Shown: positions 8,857-23,123, numbered from the stretch's first letter. The stretch is DNA of 64,000 bases from Nocardioides sp. B-3 (GCF_024703895.1 NZ_CP087968.1:2542001-2606000); one strand, 5' to 3'. Numbers and translations are program-made. The notes: a model not told the origin generated them from the letters alone.

Positions 8857-11800
8857 GTGCGCACACCCCTGCTCGTCGCCGCCACCCTCGTGTCCGGGTC
8901 CGTCCTGTTGGGGCCCGTCTCCGCGTCGGCGGACCACACGGCCACACCGACAGCCGTCACGCTCGTCGGCAGCCTCCAGGACGAGCTCGGCTGCGCCGGG
9001 GACTGGGCGCCGGCGTGTGCGGAGACCCACCTCGTGGCGGTGCCGGGCACGTCGGCGTACGCCGCCACCGTCAAGGTCCCCGCGGGCACCTACGAGTTCA
9101 AGGTGGCGCTCAACGACTCCCGGGACGAGTCGTACAGCGCCGACGCTGGCGGCGCCAACATCCCGCTCGTGCTCAGCGAGGAGGCGGCGCTGACCTTCTC
9201 CTACGACCACACCTCCCACCGGGTCGCGGTCGCCCCCGCAGAGCTGCCGCCCGGCGAGGTGACGGCCGACGACCGCGCCATGGCCGGCAGCTCGTTGCGC
9301 GCGCCGCTCACGCGCGAGCAGTTCTACTTCGTGATGGCCGACCGCTTCGCCAACGGCGACCCGACCAACGACGCGGGCGGGCTCGACGGCGGACCGCTCG
9401 AGACCGGTCTCGACCCCACGCACAAGGGCTTCTTCCACGGTGGTGACATCGCCGGCCTCTCCGAGAGGCTCGACTACATCGAGGGGATGGGCACGACGGC
9501 GATCTGGCTGACGCCCAGCTTCAAGAACCGTCCGGTCCGGGGCAGTGGCGAGAACGCCAGTGCCGGCTACCACGGCTACTGGGTCACGGACTTCACGCAG
9601 ATCGACCCGCACTTCGGCACCAACGCGGAGCTCAAGGCCTTCATCGACAACGCGCACGCGCGGCATCAAGGTCTTCTTCGACATCATCACCAACCACACG
9701 GCCGACGTCATCGACTACGCCGAAGGGCAGCACACCTACGTCGACAAGGCGACCGAGCCCTACCGCGACTCCAGCGGGCAGGTCTTCGACGACCGCACCT
9801 ACGCCGGTGGGGAGACGTTCCCGGCGCTGGACGCCGCGACGTCCTTCCCCTACACGCCGGTCTTCGCGTCCGAGGCCGACAGCACGCTCAAGGTGCCGGC
9901 GTGGCTCAACGACCCGACCAACTACCACAACCGCGGCGACTCGACCTTCGCCGGAGAGTCCTCGACGTGCAGCGACTTCGTCGGTCTCGACGACCTGTTC
10001 ACCGAGCAGCCCGATGTCGTGGACGGGATGGTCGACATCTACGAGAAGTGGGTCGAGTTCGGCATCGACGGGTTCCGCATCGACACCGTCAAGCACGTCA
10101 ACATGGAGTTCTGGCAGGAGTTCGCGCCGGCGATGCGGGCGGAGGCGCAGCGGGTCGGCAATGACGACTTCTTCGCGTTCGGGGAGGTGTACGACGCCAA
10201 CCCGGCGTACCTCTCGACCTTCACGACCGAGGGTCGGCTCGACGCAACCCTCGACTTCGGCTTCCGGGGTGCGGGCACCGGCTTCGCCAAGGGAGCGGCG
10301 ACAACCGGGCTGCGCGACTTCTACGCGGGCGACGACTACTACACCGACACCGACTCCAATGCCTACGAGATCCCGACCTTCCTCGGCAACCACGACATGG
10401 GCCGGATCGGCATGTTCCTCGCCGACGGCGACCGGGCGCTCGAGCGGGATCGGCTGGCCCACTCGTTGATGTACCTCACCCGGGGCCAGCCGGTCGTCTA
10501 CTACGGCGACGAGCAGGGCTTCACCGGTGACGGGGAGACCGGGCTGCTCGCCGGGACATGTTCCCGAGCGCCGTGGCCTCCTACAACGACGACGACCTGC
10601 TCGGCACCGACGCCACCACCGCCGAGGCCAACTTCGACACCTCGCACCCGCTCTATCGCACCATCGGCGACCTCGCGCGTTTGCGATCGACGTACCCCCG
10701 CGCTCGCCGACGGCGCGCAGCTTCACCGGTATGCCTCCCATGACGCCGGGGTGTTTGCGTTCAGCCGCATCGACGCCGACGAGCGTCGGGAGTTCGTCGT
10801 TGCGCTCAACAACGCGACTGCGCCGAGGACCGTCACCCTCGGCACGGAGATGAAGCAGGGCACGTTCAAGCAGGTGTGGCCGGCGTCGAGCGCGTCGGTC
10901 AGGAGCGATGCGGAGCAGCGGATCCAGCTGACCGTGCCGGCCTTGTCGGCCGTGGTGTGGCGTGCGGCCGGCACCCTCGCCGAACGAGAGCAGGCGCCTG
11001 CGCTGCACTTCGAGAAGCCCTCGGCAGGCGGCGTCGTCGGTGGGCGTGCCCCGATCGCCGTGGCCGTCCCCGACGGCGGCTTCAACCAGGTCACGCTCGC
11101 ATGGCGACCGGTCGGCGCGACGGACTGGACCCCGCTCGGGACCGACGACAACGCGCCGTACCGCGTCTTCCACGACGTCTCGGGACTCGCCAAGGGCACG
11201 CTGCTGGAGTACAGGGCGGTCCTGCGCGACTCGTCGGGCAACTTCTCGGTCAGCTCGACCCATGGTGTCGTCGGTGACCCGACGACCGAGCCGCCGCCCG
11301 GCGGTGGCGGTGGTGGCGGACCGGTCACGCAGCCCGCAGCCGTGTCGATGCCCGGCAGCCACAACTCCGAGATCCAGTGCCCCGGTGACTGGATGCCCGA
11401 CTGCGAGCAGGCACAGATGGCGCTGGACGCCAACGACCCGGGTCTGGAAGAAGACCGTGACCCTGCCCGCCGGCGGCTACGAGTACAAGGCGGCCATCGA
11501 CCGGTCGTGGGACGAGAACTACGGAGCCGGGGGAGCCCCCAACGGCTCGAACCTCGCGCTGGACCTGTCCGCCGAGGACCGGGTGACCTTCTACTACGAG
11601 CACGGCTCGCACTGGATCACCACCGACGCCAGCGATCCGATCATCACCCCCGGCCGGCAGCATGCAGTCCGAGCTCGGCTGCTCGAGCGACTGGGCACCC
11701 GACTGCATGCGCGGCTGGCTCAAGGATCCCGACGCCGACGGCACCTACACGTTCGCAACCACATCGCTGCCGGCCGGCAGCTACGAGACCAAGGTGACCC

Positions 11801-14542
11801 ACGGGTTGTCGTGGTCGGAGAACTACGGCGCGGGTGGGGCCCGCGACGGCGCCAACGTCGCCTTCGACGTCCCCGCGGCAGGAGTGGAAGTGGTCTTCAC
11901 CTATGACTCGGGCAGCCACGTGCTGACGATCAGCACCCGGTCGGCGGGTGCGTCACCGGACCTCGCGGCGGCGACCGCTCACTGGGTGCGTGGCGATCTC
12001 GTCGCCCGGGACGTCCCCGATGCCGAGTCGCGCCGCTACCGCCTGCACTGGTCGGAAGCCGGCGACCTCGCCGTCGACGCCGAGGCCGTCACCGGCGGCT
12101 CCAGCGCGGCCCTGACCCATGACCCCCGAGGGACTGCCCGCGGACGTGCTGGCCGACTTCCCGCACCTCGAGGGCTACGAGGCCTTCCGGTTGGGCCGCG
12201 ACACCGTCAAGCAGGTGCCGCAGATCCTCACGGGCCAGGGTCGCCGTCGCGTCCTACAACCGGGACGGCACCCTCCACGACGCCGCCGGGCTGCAGCTCC
12301 CGGGCGTGCTCGACGACGTGTACGCCGCCGACGCGACCGACCGCCAGCTCGGTGTCTCGTGGAGCAGCGGCCGTCCAACGCTCGCGGTCTGGGCCCCCAC
12401 TGCCCAGCACGTCGCGGCAGTCGTCCGGGGCGAGGAGTTTGCGATGCGGCGTCAGGACGACGGTGCCCGGACGGTCACGGGGCCGGCCTCGTGGAAGGGC
12501 GCGACCTACGCGTACGACGTGCGCGTCTGGGCGCCGTCGGAGCAGCAGGTCGTCACCAACACGGTGACCGACCCCTACTCCGTCGCCCTCACTGCCAACT
12601 CGCGGCGGTCGGTGGTCGTGGACCTCTCCGACCCGGCCCCGGCGCCGGCAGGCTGGGCAACCACGACCCCGCCTGCGATCGCGCAGCCGGAGGACCGCAA
12701 CGTCTACGAGCTGCACGTCCGCGACTTCTCGATCGGCGACGAGACCGTCCCGGCGGGGGAGCGGGGCACCTATCTCGCGTTCACCCACGACGACACCGCC
12801 GGCATGCGCCACCCGGGTCGACTTGCCGACGCCGGGCTCAACACGGTGCACCTGCTGCCAGCGTTCGACATCGCGACCATCGAGGAGCAGCGCGCCGCGC
12901 AGCGGACGCCCGCATGTGATCTCGCGGCGATGGCGCCGGACTCGACCGAGCAGCAGGAGTGCGTCGAGGACGTCCGACCCCACGATGGCTTCAACTGGGG
13001 CTACGACCCACTGCACTACACGACGCCCGAGGGCTCCTACGCCACCGATCCGGACGGCCCCGGGCCGCACCGTGGAGTTCCGCCGGATGGTGCAGGGCCT
13101 CAACGCCACCGGGCTGCAGGTGGTCATGGACGTCGTCTACAACCACACGGCGGCTCACGGTCAGGCAGCCACCTCGGTGCTCGACAAGGTCGTGCCCGGC
13201 TACTACCAGCGACTCAGCGCCACGGGAGCGGTCGAGAGCTCCACGTGCTGCTCCAACACCGCCACCGAGCACGCGATGATGGAGAAGCTGATGATCGACT
13301 CCGTGCTCACCCGGGCGCGCGACTACAAGGTCAACGGCTTCCGCTTCGACCTGATGGGCCACCACAGCCTCGAGAACATGCAGCGGCTGCGATCGGCGCT
13401 CGACGCGCTGACCGTGAGTCGCGACGGCGTCGACGGGCGTTCGATCTACCTGTACGGCGAGGGCTGGAACTTCGGGGAGGTCGCCAACGACGCCCGCTTC
13501 GTGCAGGCCACCCAGCTCAATCTCGCCGGCACCGGAATCGGGTCCTTCTCCGACCGGCTGCGAGACGCCGTACGCGGTGGCGGACCGTTCGACGACAACC
13601 CCCGTGTGCAGGGGTTCGGTTCCGGGCTCTTCACCGATGCCAACGGCGACGCGGTCAACGGCACCGTCGAGGAGCAGCGGACCCGCCTGCTGCACCTGCA
13701 GGACCCGGGTCAAGCTCGGCCCGGCGGGCAACCTCCGCGACTTCTCGTTCCGCGACTCCAGCGGAGAGACCGTGGTCGGCAATGACGTCGACTACAACGG
13801 GCAACCGGCGGGGTATGCCGCCGATCCGGGCGAGACGGTGACCTACGTCGATGCCCACGACAACGAGACACTGTTCGACTCCCTCGCCTTCAAGCTCCCT
13901 CAGGGCACCTCGATGGCGGACCGGGTGCGGATGAACACCGTGTCGCTGTCCACCGTCGCGCTCTCCCGGGGCGTGGTGTTCTGGCACGCCGGCACCGACC
14001 TGCTGCGCTCGAAGTCGCTGGATCGCAACTCCTACGACTCGGGGGACTGGTTCAACCGCGTCGACTGGGAGCGGCGCGACAACACCTTCGGGTCGGGGCT
14101 GCCGTTGCGAGCCGACAACGAGGCCAAGTGGGAGTTCATGCGGCCGCTGCTGGCCGACCCGGCACTCAAGCCGGGCGCGGTGGCCATGGACGCAGCGCAT
14201 GAGCGCGCCCGGGAGCTGTTGCGGATCCGGATGTCGTCGCGGCTGTTCCGACTCGGCTCGGCCGACGCGATCCGAGCCAAGGTGAGGTTCCTCGACGCGG
14301 CGCCCGGCGTCATCGCGATGCTCATCGACGACACCGCCGGCGCCGATGCCGACGCTGATCGCGACGGAGTGCTCGTCGTCTTCAACGCGACCCCGGACGA
14401 ACAGTCCGTCGGCGGCGCGGGCGAAGGCTGGACGCTGCACGACGTGCAGGCCACCGGTGGGGACGAGGTCGTGAAGGGCTCGTCGGTGACCGGGGAGCGG
14501 GTCAGCGTGCCGGCACGGACGACGGCTGTCTTCGACCGCTGA
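8857..14542 (+). CDS. Secreted amylopullulanase: GH13 amylase plus type I pullulanase (heavily frameshifted)
   Basis: A ~1,895-residue extracellular starch/glycogen debranching enzyme. Order: signal peptide (about 1-27); X25-like module with [16 protein letters not shown] (about 8930-9230); GH13 alpha-amylase domain (about 9310-10560) with nucleophile Asp in [10 protein letters not shown], acid Glu in FAFGEVYD and Asp in FLGNHDMG; beta domain; Ig-like domain; Gly-rich linker; two more X25 modules (about 11340-11640 and 11660-11935); pullulanase N-domain and CBM48-like domain; second GH13 domain with FNWGYDP (YNWGYDP in most pullulanases), [19 protein letters not shown] and VDAHDNE; C-terminal beta domain. 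At least ten indels break it. Architecture matches large Streptomyces-type pullulanases and Bifidobacterium amylopullulanases. Probable maltodextrin-type control is suggested by the upstream boxes. Confidence 0.88.
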
Positions 14543-14546
14543 ACGG

Positions 14547-14582
14547 GCGAAGCCCACCACGATTGCTCGTGGTGGGCTTCGC
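14547..14582. terminator. Bidirectional terminator between amylopullulanase and gltA
   Basis: A perfect 16-bp stem (14547-14562 with 14567-14582) with a TTGC loop, lying between the converging amylopullulanase and citrate synthase genes. There is no long T-run, as is common in high-GC Actinobacteria. Confidence 0.9.
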
Positions 14583-14596
14583 TCGGAAACTTGGGA

Positions 14597-15908
<1,312 letters not shown>

Positions 15909-15947
15909 GTCGGCTCCTCGATACGGGATGTGAGATGTCCGTCCAAC

Positions 15948-16460
15948 CTAGCCGCGTCTCGCGCACGCGTGCCAACCGCACCCCGGATCGTGGACGCCAG
16001 AGGTGTGGCCTACCGGGTGCAGCTTGCCCCGGATCGCTCCGGCGGGGTACGGCGCAGTGTGGACGTTGACGTAGTAGCGCCCCGGCCTCGCGACGATCGC
16101 CCGGACGAGGCTGCGTCTGACGCCGCGGGTGCACCTCGCTCCTCCGGTCGCCGCACCGGTGAGGTCGACGACGACGCTGCCGTCGGACACCTTGTGGACG
16201 TGGGCGAAGGTCGGGTCGGCGATCCCGGACCAGTGGATCGTGGCGCACACCTTGCGCCCGGCCTCGTTCAGCGTGAGCATCGCGTGCCCGGAGCCGTCGG
16301 CGTCACCGCTGGGACGCAGCGTGGCGCTGAGAGCGACGGGCGCGGCGACGTGGGCAACCGCGGGGGCGGCGCTCTGCGCGGGGCTGGCCGGCAGCGCGGC
16401 ATACGCAAGAGGCAGTGCGAGAACGGCGGCGGCGAGGCGCCGTGCGGGGCGGTGGGTCAT
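15948..16460 (-). CDS. Secreted CHRD-domain protein
   Basis: An intact 170-residue protein starting MTHRPARRLAAAVLALPL at ATG 16460, with GAGGAGA upstream. A clear signal peptide is followed by one CHRD domain: SGHAMLTLNEAGRKVCATIHW, FAHVHKVSDGSVVVDL and GRYYVNVHTAPYPAGAIRGKL carry the conserved His/Asn pattern of the domain. CHRD proteins are extracytoplasmic with poorly defined functions; the HVH and NVH motifs could bind metal. It is a lone gene, divergent from rplM. Confidence 0.85.
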   Translation of the reverse strand: MTHRPARRLAAAVLALPLAYAALPASPAQSAAPAVAHVAAPVALSATLRPSGDADGSGHAMLTLNEAGRKVCATIHWSGIADPTFAHVHKVSDGSVVVDLTGAATGGARCTRGVRRSLVRAIVARPGRYYVNVHTAPYPAGAIRGKLHPVGHTSGVHDPGCGWHACARRG

Positions 16461-16669
16461 CGGGCATCTCCTCTGAGCGGGTCGCTCCATTCAAGACCCG
16501 CGGCCCGCCGAGGGGAAGGGCCGCTCCTGCGCCGTTTTGACCCCCTCGGGACGACGCGCGTAATCTGACTGGTCGCGACTCCTGCCGCGCCCCGGTCCCG
16601 CACGGATCGAGGGTGCAGACCCGGACGAAGATGAGCCGGGCAGTGTTCGTCAGAAGCCGCAGCACCACA

Positions 16670-16693
16670 CCGGTTGGGACACCTCCCAGCTGG
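16670..16693 (+). promoter_or_regulatory. Hairpin in the rplM leader
   Basis: CCGGTTGGGA and TCCCAGCTGG pair as a 10-bp stem (two G-U pairs) around a CACC loop, ending 26 nt before the rplM start. A role in ribosomal-protein autoregulation is possible but unproven. Confidence 0.45.
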
Positions 16694-16719
16694 CACTACG
16701 AACGGAACGGGATACAGCC

Positions 16720-17163
16720 GTGCGCACGTACAGCCCCAAGCCCGCTGACATCCAGCGAGAGTGGCTCGTCATCGACGCCACCGACGTGGTCCCGGGACGC
16801 CTCGCCGTCCAGACCGCCAACCTTCTCCGCGGCAAGCACAAGCCGACCTTTGCTCCGCACATGGACATGGGCGACTTCGTGATCATCATCAACGCCGACA
16901 AGGTCGCCCTCTCGGGCAACAAGAAGGTCACCAAGCTTGCCTACCGCCACTCAGGTTACCCCGGTGGCCTCTCCTCGACGCCGTTCGGTGAGCTCCTCGA
17001 GAAGGACGCCCGCAAGGCCATCGAGAACGCTGTCTGGGGCATGCTCCCCAAGAACAAGCTCGGTCGCCGGGTCTTGAAGAAGCTCAAGGTCTACGCCGGC
17101 GCGGACCACCCGCACGCCGCGCAGCAGGCCATCCCGTTCGAGATCTCGCAGATCTCCCAGTAA
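16720..17163 (+). CDS. rplM: 50S ribosomal protein L13
   Basis: An intact 147-residue ribosomal protein of the large subunit, from GTG 16720 ([19 protein letters not shown]). The family motifs [28 protein letters not shown] and [12 protein letters not shown] are all present and the length is the actinobacterial norm. It is followed after 15 bp by rpsI, the near-universal L13-S9 operon, and then glmM. A stem-loop in the leader may take part in control. Confidence 0.98.
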   Translation: MRTYSPKPADIQREWLVIDATDVVPGRLAVQTANLLRGKHKPTFAPHMDMGDFVIIINADKVALSGNKKVTKLAYRHSGYPGGLSSTPFGELLEKDARKAIENAVWGMLPKNKLGRRVLKKLKVYAGADHPHAAQQAIPFEISQISQ

Positions 17164-17178
17164 GCACTAGGACTGACA

Positions 17179-17688
17179 GTGACTGAGAACATCGAGAACA
17201 CCGCAGAGGTCGAGGAGACCTACGAGACCGACGCCGACGGCGTCGCCTACAGCTCCGAGAGCGCCCCGTCCGCCGACGCCCCGCTGCGTCCCGCGACGAT
17301 CGCCCCCGGCGCGGCCACCGGCCGTCGCAAGGAAGCCGTCGCTCGCGTCCGGATCGTCCCGGGCACCGGCGAGTGGACCGTCAACGGCCGCACGCTCGAC
17401 AGCTACTTCCCCAACAAGCTGCACCAGCAGATCGTCAACGAGCCCTTCGTTGCGCTGCAGCTCGAGGGTCGTTTCGACGTGCTCGCCCGCATCCACGGTG
17501 GCGGCATCGCCGGTCAGGCCGGCGCCCTGCGCCTCGGCGTGGCCCGCTCGCTCAACGGCATCGACGTCGAGGCCAACCGCGCCGAGCTCAAGAAGCTCGG
17601 GCTGCTCACGCGTGACGCCCGCGCCGTCGAGCGCAAGAAGGCCGGGCTCAAGAAGGCCCGCAAGGCCTCGCAGTTCAGCAAGCGCTGA
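17179..17688 (+). CDS. rpsI: 30S ribosomal protein S9
   Basis: An intact 169-residue small-subunit protein from GTG 17179. The first ~45 residues are an acidic actinobacterial extension ([20 protein letters not shown]). The conserved core follows: [38 protein letters not shown], and the basic [17 protein letters not shown] tail whose terminal KR reaches the P-site tRNA. It is co-transcribed with rplM, with glmM 9 bp downstream. Confidence 0.98.
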   Translation: MTENIENTAEVEETYETDADGVAYSSESAPSADAPLRPATIAPGAATGRRKEAVARVRIVPGTGEWTVNGRTLDSYFPNKLHQQIVNEPFVALQLEGRFDVLARIHGGGIAGQAGALRLGVARSLNGIDVEANRAELKKLGLLTRDARAVERKKAGLKKARKASQFSKR

Positions 17689-17697
17689 CCTGCCTGC

Positions 17698-19043
17698 ATG
17701 ACACGCCTTTTCGGCACGGACGGGGTCCGGGGTCTGGCAAACGTCGCACTGACGGCGGAGCTGGCCCCGGACCTTTCCGTTGCCGCGGCACACGTCCCGG
17801 CCGACCGCGGTGACTTCGCGGGGCATCGCCCCGTCGCCGTGGTGGGCCGGGACACGCGCATTTCCGGGCAGTTCCTCGAGGCCGCCGTCGTGGCGGGGCT
17901 CGCGTCGGCAGGTGTCGACGTGCTCCTCCTCGGCGTCCTGCCCACCCCCGGCGTCGCCTACCTCACCGGCTCGCTCGGCGCCGACCTCGGCGTGATGCTG
18001 TCGGCCTCGCACAACCCGATGCCTGACAACGGCATCAAGTTCCTCGCCCGGGGCGGACACAAGCTCGACGACGCGATCGAGGTCGCGATCGAGCGCCGCA
18101 TGCGTGAGGAGTGGCAGCGACCGACCGGCGGTGCCGTCGGTCGCGTGTCGCCGTACGCCGATGCGGTGAGCGACTATGCCGCCCACCTCGTCGCCTCCAC
18201 GACCCTGCCCCCGGCCGGCCTCAAGGTCGTGCTGGATTGCGCGGCCGGGGGCGGCCTTCGAGGCCGGTCCGAAGGCGCTGCGCGACGCGGGCGCCGAGGT
18301 GATCGCGATCCATGCCGAGCCCGACGGTCTGAACATCAACGACGACTGCGGGTCGACCCACCCGGAGTCCCTGCAGAAGGCCGTCGTCGAGCACGGCGCC
18401 GACGCGGGCTTCGGCCTCGACGGCGACTCCGACCGCTGCCCGGCCGTCGACCACGAGGGCAACGTCGTCGACGGCGACCAGATCCTCGCCGTGCTCGCCC
18501 TCGCTGCGCGACCGGGGCCTGCTCGTCAAGGACACCGTCGTGGCCACCGTGATGAGCAACCTCGGCTTCGTCCGCGCCATGAAGGCCGCGGGCGTCGGCG
18601 TCCGCCAGACCAAGGTCGGCGACCGCTACGTCCTCGAGGCGATGAAGGTCTCCGGCTACTCCCTCGGCGGCGAGCAGTCCGGCCACGTGATCCTCTCCGA
18701 CTACGCCACCACGGGCGACGGCATCCTCACCGCGCTGAAGGTGCTGGAGCGGATGGCCGCCACCGGTCAGTCCCTCCGGGAGCTCGCCGGTGTGATGACC
18801 CGCCTGCCGCAGGTGCTCGTCAACGTCAAGGACGTGGACAAGGCGCGCACCGACGAGGACGCCGTCCTTGCCGCAGCGGTGGCCGAGGAGGAAGCCGCTC
18901 TCGGCGAGACCGGCCGCATCCTGCTCCGCCCCTCCGGCACCGAGGCACTCGTGCGCGTGATGGTCGAGGCGCCGACGTCCGAGATCGCCAACGACGTCGC
19001 CAACCGCCTCGCCGGTGTGGTCAAGGCCCAGCTCGCACTCTGA
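17698..19043 (+). CDS. glmM: Phosphoglucosamine mutase (frameshifted)
   Basis: Interconverts glucosamine-6-P and glucosamine-1-P for UDP-GlcNAc and peptidoglycan synthesis. About 447 residues from ATG 17698 ([16 protein letters not shown]). The phosphoserine loop [13 protein letters not shown], metal loop [13 protein letters not shown], sugar loop [13 protein letters not shown] and phosphate loop [14 protein letters not shown] are all present. Indels near 18247 (after LDCAAG) and 18503 (before [10 protein letters not shown]) split it into three frames. It follows rpsI closely, and with glmS at 21.3 kb gives two consecutive steps of the hexosamine pathway. Confidence 0.95.
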
Positions 19044-19062
19044 GGTCGCCGGGGCCGACCCG

Positions 19063-19109
19063 GACGTCATGAGGTCTGATTGTTCGAGACAGGCAGCCTC
19101 CATGACGTC
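19063..19109. repeat. Inverted repeat, left flank of DUF559-like gene
   Basis: GACGTCATGAGG and its near-complement CCTCCATGACGTC bound a short loop containing GTTCGAGACAG. A related palindrome lies at 20181-20222, on the other side of the intervening gene. It may also act as the glmM terminator, 20 bp past that stop. Confidence 0.6.
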
Positions 19110-19198
19110 AGCACGGGGGCTCGGGCCGGGAACCGTGCACATGGCACCGGAGGCCCGGCCCATCCACAGGTGAGAGGCACAGGCGCTCGCGTGCGGTC

Positions 19199-20188
19199 GT
19201 GCGAGCAGCCAGCCTCAGCGCATGGCAAGGAAGGGCAAGCACCCACGAAGTCGGTCGGCGCGTGAGGCGAACCTCGGCGCCGCACGGTCTCGCGCCGAGG
19301 GCCGGGGGCGGCATCGTGTCTCGACGTCAGGTGTACGCCGCCGGCCTCACGCGATCCGAGGTGACCGCCCACCGTCGGGGCGGACGATGGCAGCGCGTCC
19401 ACACGCAGAGCTCGGCCGTCCACACCGGACCGATCTCGCACTCGGGTCTGCTGTGGGCGGCGGTCTTCGAGGCCGGTGATCGTGCCTGCCCGGACGGAGC
19501 GTCGGCGCTGATCGCCGCCGGGTTGGAGCACTACACGGAGGAGGTCGTCCGGGTCTCGGTGCCTCGTGGTGTTCTCGTACGGCGGGGACCCGGCATCAAC
19601 GTGAGGCAGACGCGGCGGCTGGCGGACGCTGACAAGGTCGGAGTCGGGGTGCCGCGGACCAAGGCCCACGTCGCCGCGATCCGGGCGGCACTCTGGGCGC
19701 GGTCCGACAAGCAGGCCACGCTGCTGCTGACGATGGCCGTGCAGCAGCGACTGACCACGCCTGAGCAGCTGGTCAAGGAGTTGCTGCGCATCAAGAGGGA
19801 TCGGCGACGCGCGCTGATCACGTCGGTCATCACCGATCTGCTCGACGGAGTTCGATCCCTCGGCGAGCAGGAGTTCGCCCGGCTGTGCCACGAGCGCGGC
19901 CTTCCTGAGCCGACCCGCCAAGTCGTCCGCAAGGGGAGGAGCGGCCGCTACTACCTCGATGTGATCTGGGAGGAATGGGGTGTGGTCGTCGAGATCGACG
20001 GGATCCAGCACTCCCGGGCCACCAACGTCGTCGCGGACGCGCTGCGACACAACGACGTGGCACTCGGCAACGCGCTGGTGCTCCGGCTGCCGCTCCTCGG
20101 GCTCCGCGTCGCCCCCGACGAGTTCTTCGAGCAGATCGAGGCGGCGCTCGCAGGCCGGGGCTGGCGCCGCTGCGACCTTGCGTCATGA
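19199..20188 (+). CDS. DUF559/Vsr-like endonuclease-domain protein with AbiEi-type N-terminus
   Basis: A ~330-residue protein, intact, with an uncertain start: GTG 19199, 19262 and 19316 are all possible. An N-terminal winged-helix-like segment (GGIVSRRQVYAAGLTRSEV, then GGRWQRVHTQ) resembles the AbiEi antitoxin-like domain. The C-terminal ~100 residues carry a PD-(D/E)XK-type core: FARLCHERGLPEP, RYYLDVIWEEWGVVVEIDG, then IQHSR and a terminal FFEQIEAAL helix, as in DUF559/Vsr-related nucleases. This combination is frequent and multicopy in Nocardioides-type genomes, but its function is unknown. It is bracketed by two related palindromes and interrupts the conserved glmM-coaA region, so it may be an insertion. 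Confidence 0.75.
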   Translation: MRAASLSAWQGRASTHEVGRRVRRTSAPHGLAPRAGGGIVSRRQVYAAGLTRSEVTAHRRGGRWQRVHTQSSAVHTGPISHSGLLWAAVFEAGDRACPDGASALIAAGLEHYTEEVVRVSVPRGVLVRRGPGINVRQTRRLADADKVGVGVPRTKAHVAAIRAALWARSDKQATLLLTMAVQQRLTTPEQLVKELLRIKRDRRRALITSVITDLLDGVRSLGEQEFARLCHERGLPEPTRQVVRKGRSGRYYLDVIWEEWGVVVEIDGIQHSRATNVVADALRHNDVALGNALVLRLPLLGLRVAPDEFFEQIEAALAGRGWRRCDLAS

Positions 20189-20222
20189 GGATTGCCCGTT
20201 CGAACAGTCATTCCTCATGACG
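20181..20222. terminator. Palindrome/terminator between DUF559-like gene and coaA
   Basis: A perfect 11-bp inverted repeat, CGTCATGAGGA (20181-20191) and TCCTCATGACG (20212-20222); its loop holds GTTCGAAC and CGAACAGTCA. The left arm contains the TGA stop of the upstream gene. It lies between converging genes and is related to the repeat at 19063-19109. Confidence 0.65.
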
Positions 20223-20240
20223 TCCGCTGCGGGTCGGGGC

Positions 20241-21209
20241 TCAGAGCTTGCGCAGCCGCACGTAACGCACGGAGTGGTCGGCGTCCTTGCGCAGCACCGG
20301 GGTCGCGCGACCGCGCGTCGGCGCGACGTTCTCGGTCAGGTTGGGGCCGTTGATGGTGTCCCAGATGTGCGTCGCCACCTCGGTTGCCCGGTCCCGGCTG
20401 AGGGCGGCGTACTTCGAGAAGTAGGACGCGGGGTCGACGAACGCTGTCTCGCGCAGCCGCAGGAACCGCTCGATGTACCACTTGCGGATGTCGGAGAGCG
20501 CGGCATCGACGTACACGGAGAAGTCGAAGAAGTCGCTGACCGCGAGGCCGGCGCGACCGTCGTCGCGAACGCGCGGGCTGGAGGACGTTGAGGCCCTCGA
20601 TGATCACGATGTCGGGTCGCTTGATGACGACCTTCTCGTCGGGCACGACGTCGTAGACGAGGTGGGAGTACGTCGGCGCCTCGACCTCGTCGCGCCCCGA
20701 CTTGATGTCGATGACGAATCGCAACAACGCCTTGCGGTCGTAGGACTCGGGGAACCCCTTGCGGTGCAGGATCCCGCGGCGTTCGAGCTCGGCGTTGGGG
20801 TAGAGGAAGCCGTCGGTGGTGACCAGCGCGACGTTGGGGTGCTCGGGCCAGTGCGCGAGCATCTGCTGCAGCACGCGGGCCGTCGTCGACTTGCCGACGG
20901 CCACCGATCCGGCCGGAGCCGATCACGAAGGGCGTGCGCGGCGGCTGCTGGCGGTGCAGGAACTCCTCCTGCTTGCGGTGCAGCCGGCTCGCGGACGCGA
21001 CGTACATCGAGAGCAGCCGCGACAGCGGGAGGTAGACCTGCTCGACCTCGCGAAGGTCCAGCTCGTCTCCCGGGCCCGCGCAGCTGCCGCACCTCGTCGG
21101 GCGTGAGCGGGCTCTTGGTCTCCCGGGCCAGCGCGGCCCATGCCCCGCGATCGAGCTCCACATAGGGGGAGGACTCGCTCGCGATGGCCAACCCTGTGGC
21201 GTCCGACAT
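20241..21209 (-). CDS. coaA: Type I pantothenate kinase (frameshifted)
   Basis: Phosphorylates pantothenate, the first and controlling step of coenzyme A synthesis. About 320 residues from ATG 21209 ([19 protein letters not shown]). The family features are [12 protein letters not shown], the P-loop [48 protein letters not shown] and the C-terminal [17 protein letters not shown] segment. Indels near 21080, 20918 and 20577 break the frame. An AACAAT box 7 nt upstream of the start suggests leaderless transcription. It is divergent from glmS. Confidence 0.94.
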
Positions 21210-21216
21210 GTCGAGG

Positions 21217-21222
21217 ATTGTT
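21217..21222 (-). promoter_or_regulatory. Putative -10 box of coaA (leaderless)
   Basis: AACAAT on the minus strand ends 7 nt before the coaA ATG, a spacing that would put the transcription start at the start codon. Confidence 0.35.
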
Positions 21223-21260
21223 GCACCGGCTGCGCGTCAGGGCGGCGGTGGTGCGTTGCG

Positions 21261-21266
21261 TAGACT
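21261..21266 (+). promoter_or_regulatory. Putative -10 box of glmS (leaderless)
   Basis: TAGACT ends 7 nt before the glmS ATG, with no Shine-Dalgarno between. The same hexamer at the same distance occurs before guaB2 and guaA. Confidence 0.5.
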
Positions 21267-21273
21267 CCCGCGC

Positions 21274-23121
<1,848 letters not shown>

Positions 23122-23123
23122 CT

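Noticed and set aside
9641-11362. Long minus-strand open frame (about 573 codons)
   Set aside because: Shadow of the amylopullulanase, whose catalytic motifs are on the plus strand.
19063-20222. Insertion sequence
   Set aside because: The enclosed protein has no transposase features and no target-site duplication could be identified with confidence.
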